Source: Gambelia wislizenii
Taxonomy: Eukaryota > Chordata > Lepidosauria > Squamata > Crotaphytidae
Direction: 5' to 3'
Length of the DNA: 64,000 nt
NCBI GenBank assembly: GCA_030847615.1
Contig: JAUMIR010000001.1
Location: 89,949,501 to 90,013,500 of the forward strand
The notes under the pieces were generated by a model. It did no database searches, had not been told where the DNA came from, and saw only the letters and a list, made by a program, of their open reading frames with translations. Below, piece by piece: positions 30,108 to 40,775 of the stretch (position 1 is the stretch's first letter; every line of letters begins with the position of its first letter). The position numbers and the translations under genes are program-made.

Positions 30108-31321
30108 CTCCCCCATCCCCCTTCCTTCCTCCTTTTTATTCAGAAGAAAAGTGAATCCCAGATCCTAAGAGGGACAAACTTTATCACAATGACTGGTTCC
30201 ATCTTATCTAATCACTGAAGGTAAACATTAGATGAAATTATATTTATTTTTTATGGGCAGCATTGCACAATGCATATAATGAAATATAAACTATTGGTAA
30301 TCTTTGAGGGCTAGAAAATAGGGACTTTAAAAACAAAATCACTCCTTTCCCCTACTCCAACTGTTAATCTTCATTTTGTTTTGCTTTATTTACTCTTCTC
30401 TCACTCCCCCACCTTTTCTCCTCCCATTCTTCTCAATTTCTGCGGCCTGTTTTATTCACATTCTCCCTTTTCTGCTTTCCCACTTTCCCATCTCATGCTT
30501 AAGACATCCATTCTTTCATTACTGCCAATGACCCTCCGTTTTCTTTCTTTCCCTCTAACGCTGTTTATTAATGATTCTGCTACTGCGGTGGTTGTTGTTG
30601 TTTCTGTGTTGTTTAGTCAGAGGAACAGCACATTTCCTTTCCTTATCAGTTCGCCTCCTCTCTCCCCCCCCTTCCCGCCCCACTTTTGTGCAACATCTGA
30701 GGGGATGCTGGAATGATCTTTAGCCAGGATCTCCCTGGGGGTCCCTGTCCCAGGCTCCAGAGCTCCTCAAATGAGATGGAAAGAGACACCCTGGCAGCAG
30801 CTTGTCCTTAATGGCCAGATGGCCAGCACTATCATTAATACAATGTCAGGCATTGCTGCAGTCTTGCCTTGGCAACTGCTTGCCTGTGCTGGCATCTTCT
30901 CACACTCTTCTCACAGTAATGCCAGTCACTCAAAACTCTCTTGGGAACACACAATAAGGCATGTGTGTAAAATGCACGCACTAAGAAAATGAGAGCCAGG
31001 TAGGAGTCACGTGTGTGTGTGTTTGTGTGCGTGTATATGTATGTTACATTTAAACAGTGCTTTCCCAAACCCTTATGGGCTAACTAGGCACAGGCTCCCA
31101 AGTAATGTTTAGCAAAAGATACACTTGAGATGACATAGCCATGTCCAGTATTACTGTTCACTCCAGTTTACTGGCTGCTGCTTGCAGGGATGGAAGGGGA
31201 TAATGAATCCATTACATCAGAACATGAGCTTCTTTTTTCACTGACATTACCAAGGAGACACATGAGGAAGATGCAGTGTGGCAGCAGCCCCACAGCCTCC
31301 AAATTTCCAGAGGGAATTGTG
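30108..31321. other. No recognisable gene
   Basis: CT-rich stretch at 30370-30700 gives open but low-complexity frames. A GT-rich tract lies at 31008-31042. No motif or repeat family is recognised. Confidence 0.4.
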
Positions 31322-31420
31322 TTATTCTTTAAGGTGCCGTTTTGGGTTTTACTGCAACAGACCAATAAATGTGTTATAGCATGAGTTTTGCAAGCTACAG
31401 CCTACTTCATCAGATACATG
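31322..31420 (-). mobile_element. Short amniote repeat (CAGAAGCTTATG type), antisense
   Basis: Reversed copy: TTCTTTAAGGTGCC at one end and GCCTACTTCATCAGATACATGG at the other. Confidence 0.6.
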
Positions 31421-31477
31421 GTGCTTTATCTAGAATGTCAGGTGCACATATATATATATCACATGGTTTATAGATTT

Positions 31478-31566
31478 TCCTTGGTTTTTTTCTGGGCTGT
31501 GAGGCTATATTCTGGAATAGTTTCTTTCTGATGTTTTACCTGCATCTGTGGCTGGCATCTTCACAT
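31478..31566 (+). mobile_element. Solitary Penelope arm fragment
   Basis: GGTTTTTTTCTGGGCTGTGAGG to TGTGGCTGGCATCTTC matches the first part of the left arm at 14651-14740. It carries no protein region. A small perfect hairpin (ACATAAGAT/ATCTTATGT) follows at 31565-31587. Confidence 0.75.
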
Positions 31567-31798
31567 AAGATCCCGCATCTTATGTATGTGGGATCATAGA
31601 CAGTGCGATCAGAGAGAAATTGCAGGGAGTACTATAGTGGCCATTGGACATCCTGGCTGGGCAATAGTGACTGGCAATTTCTCTGTCAGTGGGCCAGTGA
31701 ATCTGCTCTGGAATGTGCCAAAATTCTTTACCTTCAATAGCTCCTTTAAAGTTCAGATTGAAAGCTTGAGTGGATTTATCACTCTATTGAGATGCAAG
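31567..31798. other. No recognisable gene
   Basis: Nothing to support apart from the small hairpin at its left edge. Confidence 0.4.
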
Positions 31799-31860
31799 CC
31801 ACTACTGTAGCTGGTGAATTCTGGGAGTTGTAGTCCAGAAAGGAACTTTTCCAACTCTGA
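31799..31860 (-). mobile_element. Half of a TTGTAGTCC-type MITE
   Basis: GAATTCTGGGAGTTGTAGTCC and GAACTTTTCCAACTCTG are one arm of the fold-back family seen complete at 20947-21066. Confidence 0.5.
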
Positions 31861-32349
31861 TTAAAATACAAGAAATGGCTTGCCACTTGATATATTTGCT
31901 ATGTGCAGGCAGTTCAGTTCAAGCAGTGTCCTCAGCATGGCTGTATTGTGTTGATCAGGATGCTCTTATATAGCATGGAAACAGGACACAGAAGGCAGCA
32001 TGGTGATGGATGTGTAGGCAGGTCTTGAAATTGCTTGTATGTCATTGTCAGGGTCTTCAATTGCTAATAAAAACCTATCCACTGGTGCCATGCTGTGACT
32101 CCCTGGACCTGATACACTGTAGTCATGGTGCAGCAATTCTGCCCATAAAGCATATAGTCTGTTTTTGAGGTGAAAAGATCAGTCATACCGGGTTGAGAAA
32201 GAGTGCACCCATGTTAGATACAATTTTGTTAAAAAGGAGAACTTCACACAAAGGTTTGGAATAGAAAAGAATGCATATGGCAAGGTGGCTGAAGAGCAAA
32301 GGAGCTTAGAAGCTAATGGAGCAATGTCCTGGGGAGGTCAGAGGATCCC
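31861..32349. other. No recognisable gene
   Basis: Ordinary sequence without motif or repeat that I recognise. Confidence 0.4.
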
Positions 32350-32570
32350 AGACACACTACCCAGTTGTAGCAGTGCGATACCGCTTTAAGTGTCATGAGT
32401 CTATCCTACAGATTCTTGGAGTTTGTAGTCTGGCAAAATCTTTGAATTCTCAGCTAGGGAGATCTAGTGCTATAGTTCAGGAGAGTAGACTAGAGCTCTC
32501 TCAAGTAGCTCACCAAACAACATATCCCAGGATCACAGTTACAGTGGTATCAGATTGTTAGAGCTGTGTT
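32350..32570. mobile_element. Palindromic MITE, diverged copy
   Basis: GATACCGCTTTAAGTGTCATG with CTTGGAGTTTGTAGTCTGG, mirrored by CATATCCCAGGATCACAG and CAGTGGTATCAGA, matches the layout of the element at 27989-28184 (a TTTAACTGCCATGG-type arm and a TCCTGGGATTTGTAGTTT-type arm). Confidence 0.55.
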
Positions 32571-32621
32571 ACACTCAGGGACATTTTAAAAAAAAATAGG
32601 AAAGGGGCAGGAATTGCTATT

Positions 32622-33234
32622 TGTGAAGACACACCCAACTAAAGATGGTGGCAGGTTTGGGTGTGCAACGCCAGTACCCTGGTGAGATCAAACTCCTTTA
32701 CCCAAAAAGGCTCTGATGCTGAATATCCAGTTCAAAAAAAGGGGGAAGTTTATTTTAAAGAACAAAGAAAAGGGCTTTCTCCTCCCCAGCTCTAAAAGGC
32801 TTGAAATGAAAGATACTTTACAGTTGGAGTTTCAGCGGTCTGGGTTTGATCTCCTCACTCAATGAAGCTGGTGCAGGGTCTTTCAGCTTCTGATTCCTCT
32901 GACTTTTGTAACTAATTTGGCTAATGATTGTTGGTAACTAAATTGGCTGATGGTGTAAGAAATGCCCTTCCCGGCTGTCTGGGCCTGTTTGCCACCAGAA
33001 CTGCTCTATGCAAGCTCACAGCAAAGACTGCCCAAAGGAACTAAAAGGCTTCTAGGTAAAACAGAGCTTGCTGGGAAGGAACAAACCAAAACCTAGAAAA
33101 ATGCAGGGGAATTCTTAGCTCCTCCCACAAGTCTAATACAATGGAGTATTCCTATACTCAGACATGCTAAGGCCTAGAAAAGAAAACAAAGGAAAATGCA
33201 GGGGAGATTTAAACAGTCCTGGCTGGACATCACA
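32622..33234. mobile_element. Solo LTR, 613 bp
   Basis: The segment starts TGTGAAGACACACCC and ends GGACATCACA, so the tips TGTGA/TCACA are inverted. An exact CTATT duplication flanks it (32617-32621 and 33235-33239). The size, TG...CA ends and 5-bp duplication are those of an LTR left by recombination of an LTR retrotransposon or endogenous retrovirus. Minus orientation is weakly favoured by an AATAAA on that strand at 32749-32754. No internal genes remain. Confidence 0.68.
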
Positions 33235-33397
33235 CTATTGCTGCAAAATGTAATTGGGGTAGTATTTGTTTTGTTTTTTTTAAAATCCTGATGGCAGCCC
33301 TCTGGTGATTGAATTATTGAATTGTTATTACATCACTCCTTCTGAATCTAACTGTGAAATATCCAATCTTCATTCTGCTGGTGGCATAGCATACAGA

Positions 33398-33997
33398 GGA
33401 CTTTATCAGACGTGGCAAAAATCACGGGACTATGATGTCATGGTAGTGCAAATGGACCCCACTATTGCATGGCATTGTTGTCATTGTGTTGTTACTTCGT
33501 GCTCCAGCCGTGAAAAACCCATTGCTTTTAACTGATGGGTTAACCCATCAATAGATTGTCAATAGTGCTTTTTTAGCTTTATTGAAGGTGTGCAAAACCA
33601 TGTCCCATTGTAATCACAGTCCTCAGCAAGGAAACATCCAGGTGAGAACGTGAAAACGAAGCACAGGATGCTCTTTTTATGATCTGTCCCATTTAGTTTC
33701 AATGTTTTAAGATTTGTTTCAGTGCTTGTGAGTTCATTTACTTTGTTAGTTAAGGTGTTTTGGTTTTTTAAAATGTGCTTGCATCTTCTTGTGAGAACTG
33801 CCAAAATCTTACCCATGCAAAATTGTGGAAGTAAACTCCCATTCTTACAACGTTAGAGGTCGTCGTGCAATGATTCTGTGGTGGTTCTTTCGTGTGATTA
33901 CAACAATGTGTGATAGTAAGTGTGATAATGCCATGTTGTTTCCATTATCCTCATTTTACGGAATTATAGTATTTTAGGTGCTAGTCTGATAAAGTCC
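33398..33997. mobile_element. 600-bp MITE, GGACTTTATCAGAC family, copy 1
   Basis: Ends GGACTTTATCAGACG and AGTCTGATAAAGTCC are inverted repeats. Flanks AGA and ACA differ at one of three positions. The interior contains a TTAACCCATCAATAGATTG word, similar to the CCATCAATA segment of the other copies. No transposase found. Confidence 0.78.
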
Positions 33998-34502
33998 ACA
34001 TTTATATCATGAGATAAATAGCCATTTATTTTGAAAAACCAGTATAGTCTTTGCAGAATTGCCAAATGGGTATTGCTTTTTTATTATTATTTTAAAAAGT
34101 TGTCTCCTAGCTCTCAACAGGAACTCTTGAGCTCTGTAAAACTTCACAGGACATAACAAAAATCTGTCCAGTGTTCTTGAAGCTTTGGTCTGAGAACTCG
34201 AAGGTTTCACACTGACAAAATTAACAACAGTTAAAGTTAAAATGGCTAGAAGGAAGAAAAGGAGGACATAAGGAGGGAAGGAGCAGGTGGTGAAGCCATT
34301 TATTCACAGAGAATTTGTAAACAATTGTAAGCAAACAGTTTTGGCACGAACACACATGTCTAAGTATGGCTTCATTAAACACAGTTTCTGCTTCAGATCA
34401 TTAATTTATTTTAATTATGTGTCCACCAGTCAGCTTGGATGGTGCAGGAGGTTGTAAGAGAGATGGAATGTTGCAAGGAGAAAGCAGCACTGTGATTGGT
34501 TA

Positions 34503-34541
34503 GCACAGAGGGCATTAATGCGCTTGGAATGCCCTCTGTGC
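34503..34541. repeat. Perfect hairpin, 14-bp stem
   Basis: GCACAGAGGGCATT and AATGCCCTCTGTGC are exact inverted repeats around an 11-nt loop. It could be a remnant MITE tip pair or part of a non-coding element. It is too short for a pre-microRNA as it stands. Confidence 0.6.
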
Positions 34542-34559
34542 ATACCATTTGAAATGGCA

Positions 34560-34800
34560 TCATCCACGCACCCCATCCATATGCCTGCAATTTCTTTTCA
34601 TTTAATACTCACAATAATGGATTCTGTGTCAGGCATTTCCTAGGGGATTAAATAATTATGAGCTGGGGTAATGGCCATTGGCTGTGCCTCATGCCTAGCT
34701 GGTCATTAATCCAGAACCTCGAGGGAAATCCCTTGGCTTTGGTTGAGTTATTAATAAGGCTAGAATTTTCCTGTGTTATTAGTCAATGCTCTATTTCTTA
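34560..34800. other. Candidate conserved non-coding sequence
   Basis: Repeat-free, with GGATTAAATAATTATGAGC, GGTCATTAATCC and GAGTTATTAATAAGG, which are homeodomain-like site clusters. No ORF. Confidence 0.3.
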
Positions 34801-34909
34801 GTTTGATTCCCCGCCCCCACCCACAGTGATGACTTTCTATGTTTCCTTCCATAGTGAGTTGCCCTTTCCTTTAAGAAAAGCTACATTAGATGTTTCCATG
34901 TTTAGTTCA

Positions 34910-35240
34910 AAAATTTAAAGAACCCAGTGTGATGTCTGTTTTAGGAATGACAATTATATTGGTCACTGCAGTGGCAGCTAATTTTAATGCAAATTGCTGG
35001 CCAGTAAATCATGAATGTGTCCACTGCATTAGCTGAAAGGGATATGCAAAGTGGCAGTATAATCTGCCTGCAGAAGCAGAGAAAATATGCATATTCATCA
35101 CCAGATAATGATGTGAGCTGGAGTATCGCCTGTTAGTCTCACCCATAAAATGGGTGAGGTATGGCAAAGTGAGGAGGGAGTCTAGGAGGAAAAACATTTG
35201 CATTTTCATTTAGCATCATACAACTCTTGTTTCCTTTCCT
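34910..35240. other. Best candidate conserved non-coding element
   Basis: Dense regulatory-style words without repeats or ORFs: an octamer ATGCAAAT at 34987-34994 and its reverse ATTTGCAT at 35196-35203, ATATGCATATTCATCACC, CAGATAATGATGTGAG, GGCAGCTAATTTTAATG. Many vertebrate developmental enhancers look like this. Conservation cannot be tested here. Confidence 0.35.
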
Positions 35241-35377
35241 AACACTATATAGATCATGATGAATCTCTCAATTTCTTTTCATAGCTTGAAATGTTTTCAT
35301 TTCACTTTAAGAAACATTTCTTACATATTTCTGTCTGGATGTAGCCACAAATTGACATATAATCATAGGGGACCCCA

Positions 35378-35418
<41 letters not shown>

Positions 35419-35448
35419 AACATTATTATTATTATTATTATTATTATT
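35378..35448. repeat. (AAT)n-(ATT)n inverted microsatellites
   Basis: About 13 AAT units, a 5-nt spacer, then about 9 ATT units. The two halves are perfectly complementary and could extrude a long cruciform. The poly-isoleucine/tyrosine ORF across it is an artefact. Confidence 0.95.
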
Positions 35449-36106
35449 GGATTACAACTTTCAGAATCTTCTGAATAGCATGGACAGAGGAAATAAAAAA
35501 TTGCAATTAATAAAATGTATTTTTTTCAGGTTCTGAGAGAGCCACAGGATACAACTGATCCAGCCCAGGTTTGAGCCTCCACACATCAGCTCCCCACAGC
35601 TCATATTCAGAGAAAGACAAGGGAGTGATGTCTGACTGAAAATCCAGATAATCTATTAAAAATAAAAAAATAATTGAATTCTACTTCAGAGGCAGTTTTC
35701 TTTCTTTGGAGAGAGTTATCTCCAAATATAGCTGCGCTCAGCACATTTTAATATCACAACAGTTCATTTCACAATCATCTCAGAGATGGGCATTGTTGAT
35801 TTGCATGGTTCATACTGTTTCCATGTCTGTTTCTCTAGCTGCTGCTGAATAATAAGTGACACTTGAGTTTAAACAATGCAGTGAACTATCATGTTGCTTA
35901 AGCATTGTCAGTAAGGGTAAACACTTATTTTCACTTGCTTTTTAGCTTATGAACACTTTAGCCAAAGTTCCCTCATTAAGCATGAGAGCTAGAAACCTGT
36001 CCATATTTTAAAATAGTGGCTGGTATTCCATATTGTACTTACAGATTCATAAACTAGAATTACAGATCTGTAACTGCTCTGTATTTAATAAGGCTATGTA
36101 GTCCTA
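35449..36106. other. No recognisable gene; possible non-coding constraint at 35690-35960
   Basis: Repeat-free sequence. The part at 35690-35960 has enhancer-like texture (GATTTGCATGG, GAATAATAAGTGACA), with no firm evidence. Confidence 0.3.
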
Positions 36107-36615
36107 GGACTTTATCAGACCACCTCCCTAAACCCTGTTCTTTTGCTGGCACAACTTTGCCATTTTTATGCCAGCAAAAGATCTCCCCATGCCACACCTA
36201 CCTCCTACCTCCTATCCTGGCAAAAGGCTTCCTGGAAATGAACGAGGAGTGAACAGAGCTCTATTCACTTCCTTGGTTGAAATCCCGCATATTCTCACAA
36301 GAATACATAGTGCAGGAAATTCAAAAATAAAAACAAAAATAACAAAGCTACAAAAAGCACCTAAAGACACTAAAAAAGTCCCAAGTAAACCGGGGAGGAC
36401 CATAAAAAGTGTGTCACCTACCTGGATGTCATGATCTCACCTGCAAGTGTTCTTGCTGGACCGGCCAGAGGAATCAATTGATGGCTTGAGCCATCAATAA
36501 AAAAGTGCATTTCTTTAACAGGACTTGATCTCAAAAGGGAGATGTGTGGTACGCGTGCCATTTCGTGATCATTAGGCATTCTTATGATGCCTTATTTGCC
36601 TTGTCTGATAACAAC
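36107..36615. mobile_element. 509-bp MITE, GGACTTTATCAGAC family, copy 2
   Basis: The left end is GGACTTTATCAGACC and the right end TTGTCTGATAACAACC (eroded); flanks CTA/TTA. It is uninterrupted and so serves as the empty-site reference: its CACTAAAAAAGTCCCAAG segment is where another element entered the copy at 48012-49194. It shares CTACCTGGATGTCATGATCTC and TGGCTTGAGCCATCAATAAA with the other copies. The 88-codon ORF inside is not conserved among copies. Confidence 0.8.
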
Positions 36616-37876
36616 CTTACTGAAAAACTACATAAATGCCACCCCAAATCCACCTTAAGAGCTGGCAACTGGATTAGGCAAAGGGGGTCTGTTCAGCTTC
36701 CAAACAGGGTGCAAGGGGGGATGTTTCCACCCACCTTCTACCAGCAAGTAGGGGGGTGCAGAGAGGCTGGACCACCCCAGGTGACACTGTCAGAGGGAGG
36801 GGTGACACCGTCCTTAGTAATGCCACAGCCCTGTCACAAGTCCTTATTGCAGTCTTGCTCACTGGTGGGAGAGCAGTGGAAATATCCTCCTCTTTGTGCT
36901 CCGATTAGAAGCTGAACAGGCCTCCTTCACCCACCTGACTGTTGGCTCTTAAGGTGGGCTTGTGGGTGGGATCAGGCCAGGAAATGTTGCTTATTTAAGT
37001 CAGCAGCTGATGTAGAATATCAGCAAATAGTAATAACAACAACTTAGATTTATTGGGACTCTAACACAAACATGAAGGCCCCATGAGGCCTATGAAATGT
37101 GTGTTGCCTATTCTTCTTCTGGGGGAAATGGCATTTAGGTCTACCAAGGATGTATGGCAGTGTTTTCTGTGCCACGTGGAAACAGAAAAACCATGGCTCT
37201 CTATGAAGTGGCCTAGCAAATCAAGTGAAGTCATTTGTGAATTCCACATCTAGGGAAAAGCTGTTACTGTAATTATGTGCCTATGACTTGCGAGTAACAT
37301 AGTACCCTTTTTAAAATTTTTACAATGTACACAACCAGTATTGATGTCATGAGGTTGTTAGATAAACCCTTTTGTAAAGGTTCTGATCTTTATAAAGCCT
37401 TTTGAAACACTCAAGCTGTTTCTTCTGATCTATCAAAGTGAAATTAATTGTGTGATCCAAAATTCATTTAACACAGGGTGGGCAACTTCAGTGGGTCCAA
37501 GAGCCAATTCTCCGCCACACAGATTGGAAAAAATACCCCACTTAAGCTCTCTAACCTAGAAGTGGGGAGAAGGATCTTTCTGGTTTTGAAAAATGGCAGT
37601 TTCTGCCCTTTAGCCTATTTAAAAGATGAATTGCTACTCTTGGAGGTCTCTAGGACAGGCAAGCCACCCCTTATTTTAGGCCAGAAAAAGTTCAGTCCAC
37701 AGAATCTGGAGGGGTTGAGAGTATACTGACCACACCTCATTTAATATATGAGTTTGAGTTGCATTAATGCTATTCTTAACATACCCTCCAACATTTCACA
37801 GAGTGTGGTCAAGATGGCAAAAGTTAAGAAAGAAAGAAATAAGAAATAAAGTAGAACACACAAACAAAGGTTGCTG
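36616..37876. other. No recognisable gene
   Basis: 36690-36910 has short inverted words (GGTGACAC) and open frames on both strands but no protein motif. 37475-37740 begins GGGTGGGCAACTTC, like the left tip of a hAT-type repeat seen also at 47950, but I cannot close it. Confidence 0.35.
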
Positions 37877-37974
37877 ACACACTGCAGAAACAATCCAGTT
37901 TGACACTGCTTTAACTGCCATGGCTCCACCCTATGGAATCCTGGGATTTGTAGTTTGTTTTGGTACCAGAGCTC

Positions 37975-38702
37975 TGTCATGCTCTGTGAGCCTGATGAGG
38001 CTGTAGAGTCAGAGGAGGAGGAGGACATGGCAGGGAATGGCTCTAGGGACCCTGGTACAGGTTTATCTACACCTGTGCCAGCACGGAACCCTGCCAACCT
38101 GGAGGCTTGAGCAGAAGAAGAGCCTGGTCTGAGTGGGTTGGCATCAGTTCCAGCAGAGAGTCCTGCCCACTCAGATAAGGAAGAAGAAGAGGAGAGGGAC
38201 TTACCTCCACCATCGTATACCCAGCAGCGAGCTCAAAAGGAGGCTCAAAGGCTGTCTCTGAGAATTTATGAGAAGAACTTGCTCATTAAGAAACACCTGG
38301 CAAAGCCTTAATTGCTTTATATAGGCTGGAAGAGGCAATGGAGGCTTTGTCAGAGATTAACTGATCTCCCAGGAGAAAGCTTCCTACTGACTTCAGTGCC
38401 TGAATCCTTGCTGCCTTGCCTTGTGACTTGACCTTGGACTGTTCCTGGCCACCCTGTTGCCTGATCCTGATGCCCCATAGACCGACTTCATGGACCAACT
38501 GCCTTCTGTAAGCCTTGACCTTTGGACTGTATTCTGGACTTTTCTCTGTGTGCCTTCTTGCCTGTTTTGCTCCTTCTCCAAGAAATGGAACCTTGCTTGT
38601 TCTGAACTTTATCTGGCTCTCTCTGATTAACTATCACTTGGGCTTGGCTGCTTTCCCAGCCCTTGTTTATCCTGCTGCCATTTTGAGCTGCTTTTCCAGA
38701 CA
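37975..38702 (+). mobile_element. Solo LTR, 728 bp, with internal ORF
   Basis: It starts TGTCATGCTC and ends TTTTCCAGACA. AGCTC flanks it exactly at 37970-37974 and 38703-38707. Removing it and one AGCTC rejoins the host MITE in register, which fixes the boundaries. A TATA-like TTTATATA lies at 38316-38323. No gag, pol or env remains. Either a Gypsy/Metaviridae-type element or an endogenous retrovirus is possible; both can make 5-bp duplications. Confidence 0.8.
37979..38311 (+). pseudogene. Acidic 110-codon ORF inside the LTR, one stop
   Basis: From an ATG four bases inside the LTR start, the frame is open to a TAA at 38309-38311 except for one TGA at 38108-38110. The product would be rich in glutamate and proline early (E-E-E-E-D run near residue 18, P-rich middle, second E run near residue 75) and basic at the end (R and K rich, about residues 85-109). 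It stops just before the TATA-like box, so it occupies the putative U3. It may be the tail of a longer ORF that in the complete element ran into the 3' LTR. No family is recognised. Confidence 0.45.
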
Positions 38703-38966
38703 AGCTCTCTGACAGGGAAGGCTAAATATCTCACAAAACTACGAATCCCAGAATTCCATAGCATTGAGCCATGGCAGTTAAAGTGGTGTCAAAGCTTCCA
38801 CATCAGCAACAGAGCACAAACAGAGCTCCTTTTACTTCCAGAATTGAAATCTCACTCATTTTTGCAAGAAGATGCTAGCATAGGAAATTCAAAAAAATAA
38901 AAAAAATAAAGATACAAAAAGTACAGCAAAGCACTAAAACACACTTTAAAAGTCCCAAGTACACAG

Positions 38967-38989
38967 GTGTGTGTGTGTGTGTGTGTGTC
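38967..38989. repeat. (GT)n tract
   Basis: About 11 GT units, inside the MITE copy and absent from copies 2 and 4. Confidence 0.95.
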
Positions 38990-39511
38990 ATAAAGAGTGT
39001 CCTCTACCTGGCTCTCGCGACCTCACCTGGAAGTGTTTGTCCATTGACGTTGCATTCATGTAAGTGCAGAGGCAGAGGCAGAGGGAGGAGCTAGCAGCCA
39101 GTAGCTCTCTTTCTCTCTCTAGCTGCAGCTTCAGTCTCTGGAGCTCGGCATACAGGAGCAAGACAAACAGGAGAGAGGACAACAGGGGTGTTTGGCATGG
39201 GTGTTTAGCGGGGGAGTTTGAGGGGGAGGCACAGTTCTTTTCTAAGGGGGAAGGGCTTCTGCTGAGCCACTAACCTGCCTGGGGGCAGAATTAGCAGCCA
39301 CCAGCTCTATATAACTGCTGCTGCAATCTTTCTGGGTTAATCTTAGAAAATCAGTGGTAAGTGCCTTGTGGCGTGTGCAGTTCTAACGTAACAGGGGCAT
39401 AGGAGCTCTTCTGAGAAACAAGGCCAACAGACATTGGGTGGAGGGGGGGGATACTAAAGGAGTTTGGACAGGGAAACCTAAAGTTCTCTTTCAGTCTTAA
39501 GAAGACTGAAT

Positions 39512-40471
39512 ATGGCCAGTGAGGGAGCTGCTGCAGTCACCTGCAACACCTGTAGGATATTTGTCTTCTTGCCAGAGGAGGTGGGGAGCTATATCTGCAG
39601 CAAGTGCACGTTGGTGGCCCTGCTGGAAGAGAAGGTCAAGCATCTTGAGGACAGGGTATCTACTCTTCTGAATATTAGGGAGCAAGAAGTTTTCTTGGAA
39701 AGAGCAGAGAAGACCATCCTGGAAGCGGAACACACCAAGGAGTTGTCTATGAAGGAGGCCATTACCCATACACAGGAAATGAACACTTGGAGGAATGTGA
39801 CACAGAGAAGTAGAAGGGCCAGGGATCATTCGGCGAGCTTGAAGCTGCAAAATCAATTTGAAGCTCTCTCTCTTTCCAGAGAAGAATAGGAAGAGCAGCA
39901 GTGCCAGGCCTTAGGGAACACACAGGAAACCTTAGTAGATCCAGCACATGAAGTGGCCTCTGCCAAGATTCGAAGGAGGAGGATGGTGGTGGTAGGGGAT
40001 TTCCTGCTGTGAGGAACAGAAGCAGTAGTTTGCAGGCCGGACAAAATGTCTTGGGAGGTATGCTGTCTTCCTGGGACAAAAATTCAAGATATAACAGAGT
40101 GGCTGATAAGACTCATCAAGCCTTCTGACCGTTATCCCTTCCTTTTGGTCCACGTGGAAACCAATGATGCTGCAAGGCATACCCTCCAGAAGATCACAAG
40201 GGATTATGAGGCTTTGGATAGGAAGCTGAAGAACCTGGATGCACAGATAGTCATTTTGTCTGTCCTTCCAGTGGAAGGGCATGGCCCTGGAAGGGAGAGA
40301 AGAATAGTGGAGGTGAACAACTGGCTATGCAGATGGTGCCGCCAGGAACAATTTGGCATCCTGGACCATGGGATGCGGTTCTAGAGAGGTGGACTTCTGG
40401 CAAGGGATGGGTTGCACCTCACAGCAGTTGGCAAGAATGTTTTTGCTAAGACAGTGAAAGATCTTATCAGG
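39512..40471 (+). pseudogene. CR1 ORF1: cysteine motif and SGNH esterase-like domain
   Basis: The first open part (39512-39889, 125 residues) begins MASEGAAAVTCNTC, has C-x2-C at residues 11-14 and 30-33 (ICSKC), then a coiled-coil-like charged segment (LEEKVKHLEDRV). After a TAG at 39887, the esterase-like part follows: VVVVGDFLL with a TGA at about 40011, CRPDKMSWEVCCLPGTKI, LLVHVETNDAARHTL (VGTND box altered to VETND), LSVLPVEGHG and RDGLHLT (catalytic D-x2-H box). In CR1 this protein binds element RNA. The serine-containing GDS box reads GDF, so the esterase would be defective. Confidence 0.85.
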
Positions 40472-40775
40472 AGGGCTTTCAGGCTTGGCCAAATTGATCA
40501 CCAACAATGGTCTGCCCTGGCTTCACATTGGGACGCATGGAGACGCACTTATCCACAATGCTGCAGCTTTATTTGAGAACTCACGCCGAAGAGAAATAAC
40601 AACGCAGAAAGAATCACAATCCAGAAACATCACCCAAGGAGACCCTCTGCTGTGCTTTCTGCAAACGGACTTGTTTATCTTGGATTGGCCTTTTCAGTCA
40701 TCAGCGCGCTTGCAGAAAGCGCGGGATGAGTCCTTCCTGAATCTTCATTTGTGAAGAAAAGCCAGAGAGAGGAGA
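40472..40775 (+). mobile_element. LINE 3' fragment inserted in CR1
   Basis: A 5'-truncated copy of the zinc-finger-tailed LINE, from GGCTTGGCCAAATTGATCACC to AAGCCAGAGAGA, landing exactly between ORF1 and ORF2 of the CR1. Its stem-loop at 40743-40756 reads CTTCA TTTG TGAAG, with both sides changed but pairing kept. The (GA)n tail runs into G-rich sequence. I could not define a clear target duplication. Confidence 0.9.

Larger units (their letters stand above)
37877..38800. mobile_element. Palindromic MITE split by an LTR, right end lost
   Basis: Left half 37877-37974 (CACTGCAGAAACAATCC, TTTAACTGCCATGGCTCC, GGAATCCTGGGATTTGTAG) and right half 38708-38800 (AACTACGAATCCCAGAATTCC, GAGCCATGGCAGTTAAAGTG) mirror each other. 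They belong to the family at 27989-28184. The right terminal repeat is missing, and the sequence passes into the MITE at 38801. Confidence 0.75.

Noticed and set aside
35256..35474. ORF with poly-isoleucine and poly-tyrosine
   Set aside because: Artefact of the AAT/ATT microsatellites.
38393..38703. Basic minus-strand ORFs (60-71 codons) as small proteins
   Set aside because: They are antisense to the LTR, overlap each other in different frames and have no start context or homology I recognise.
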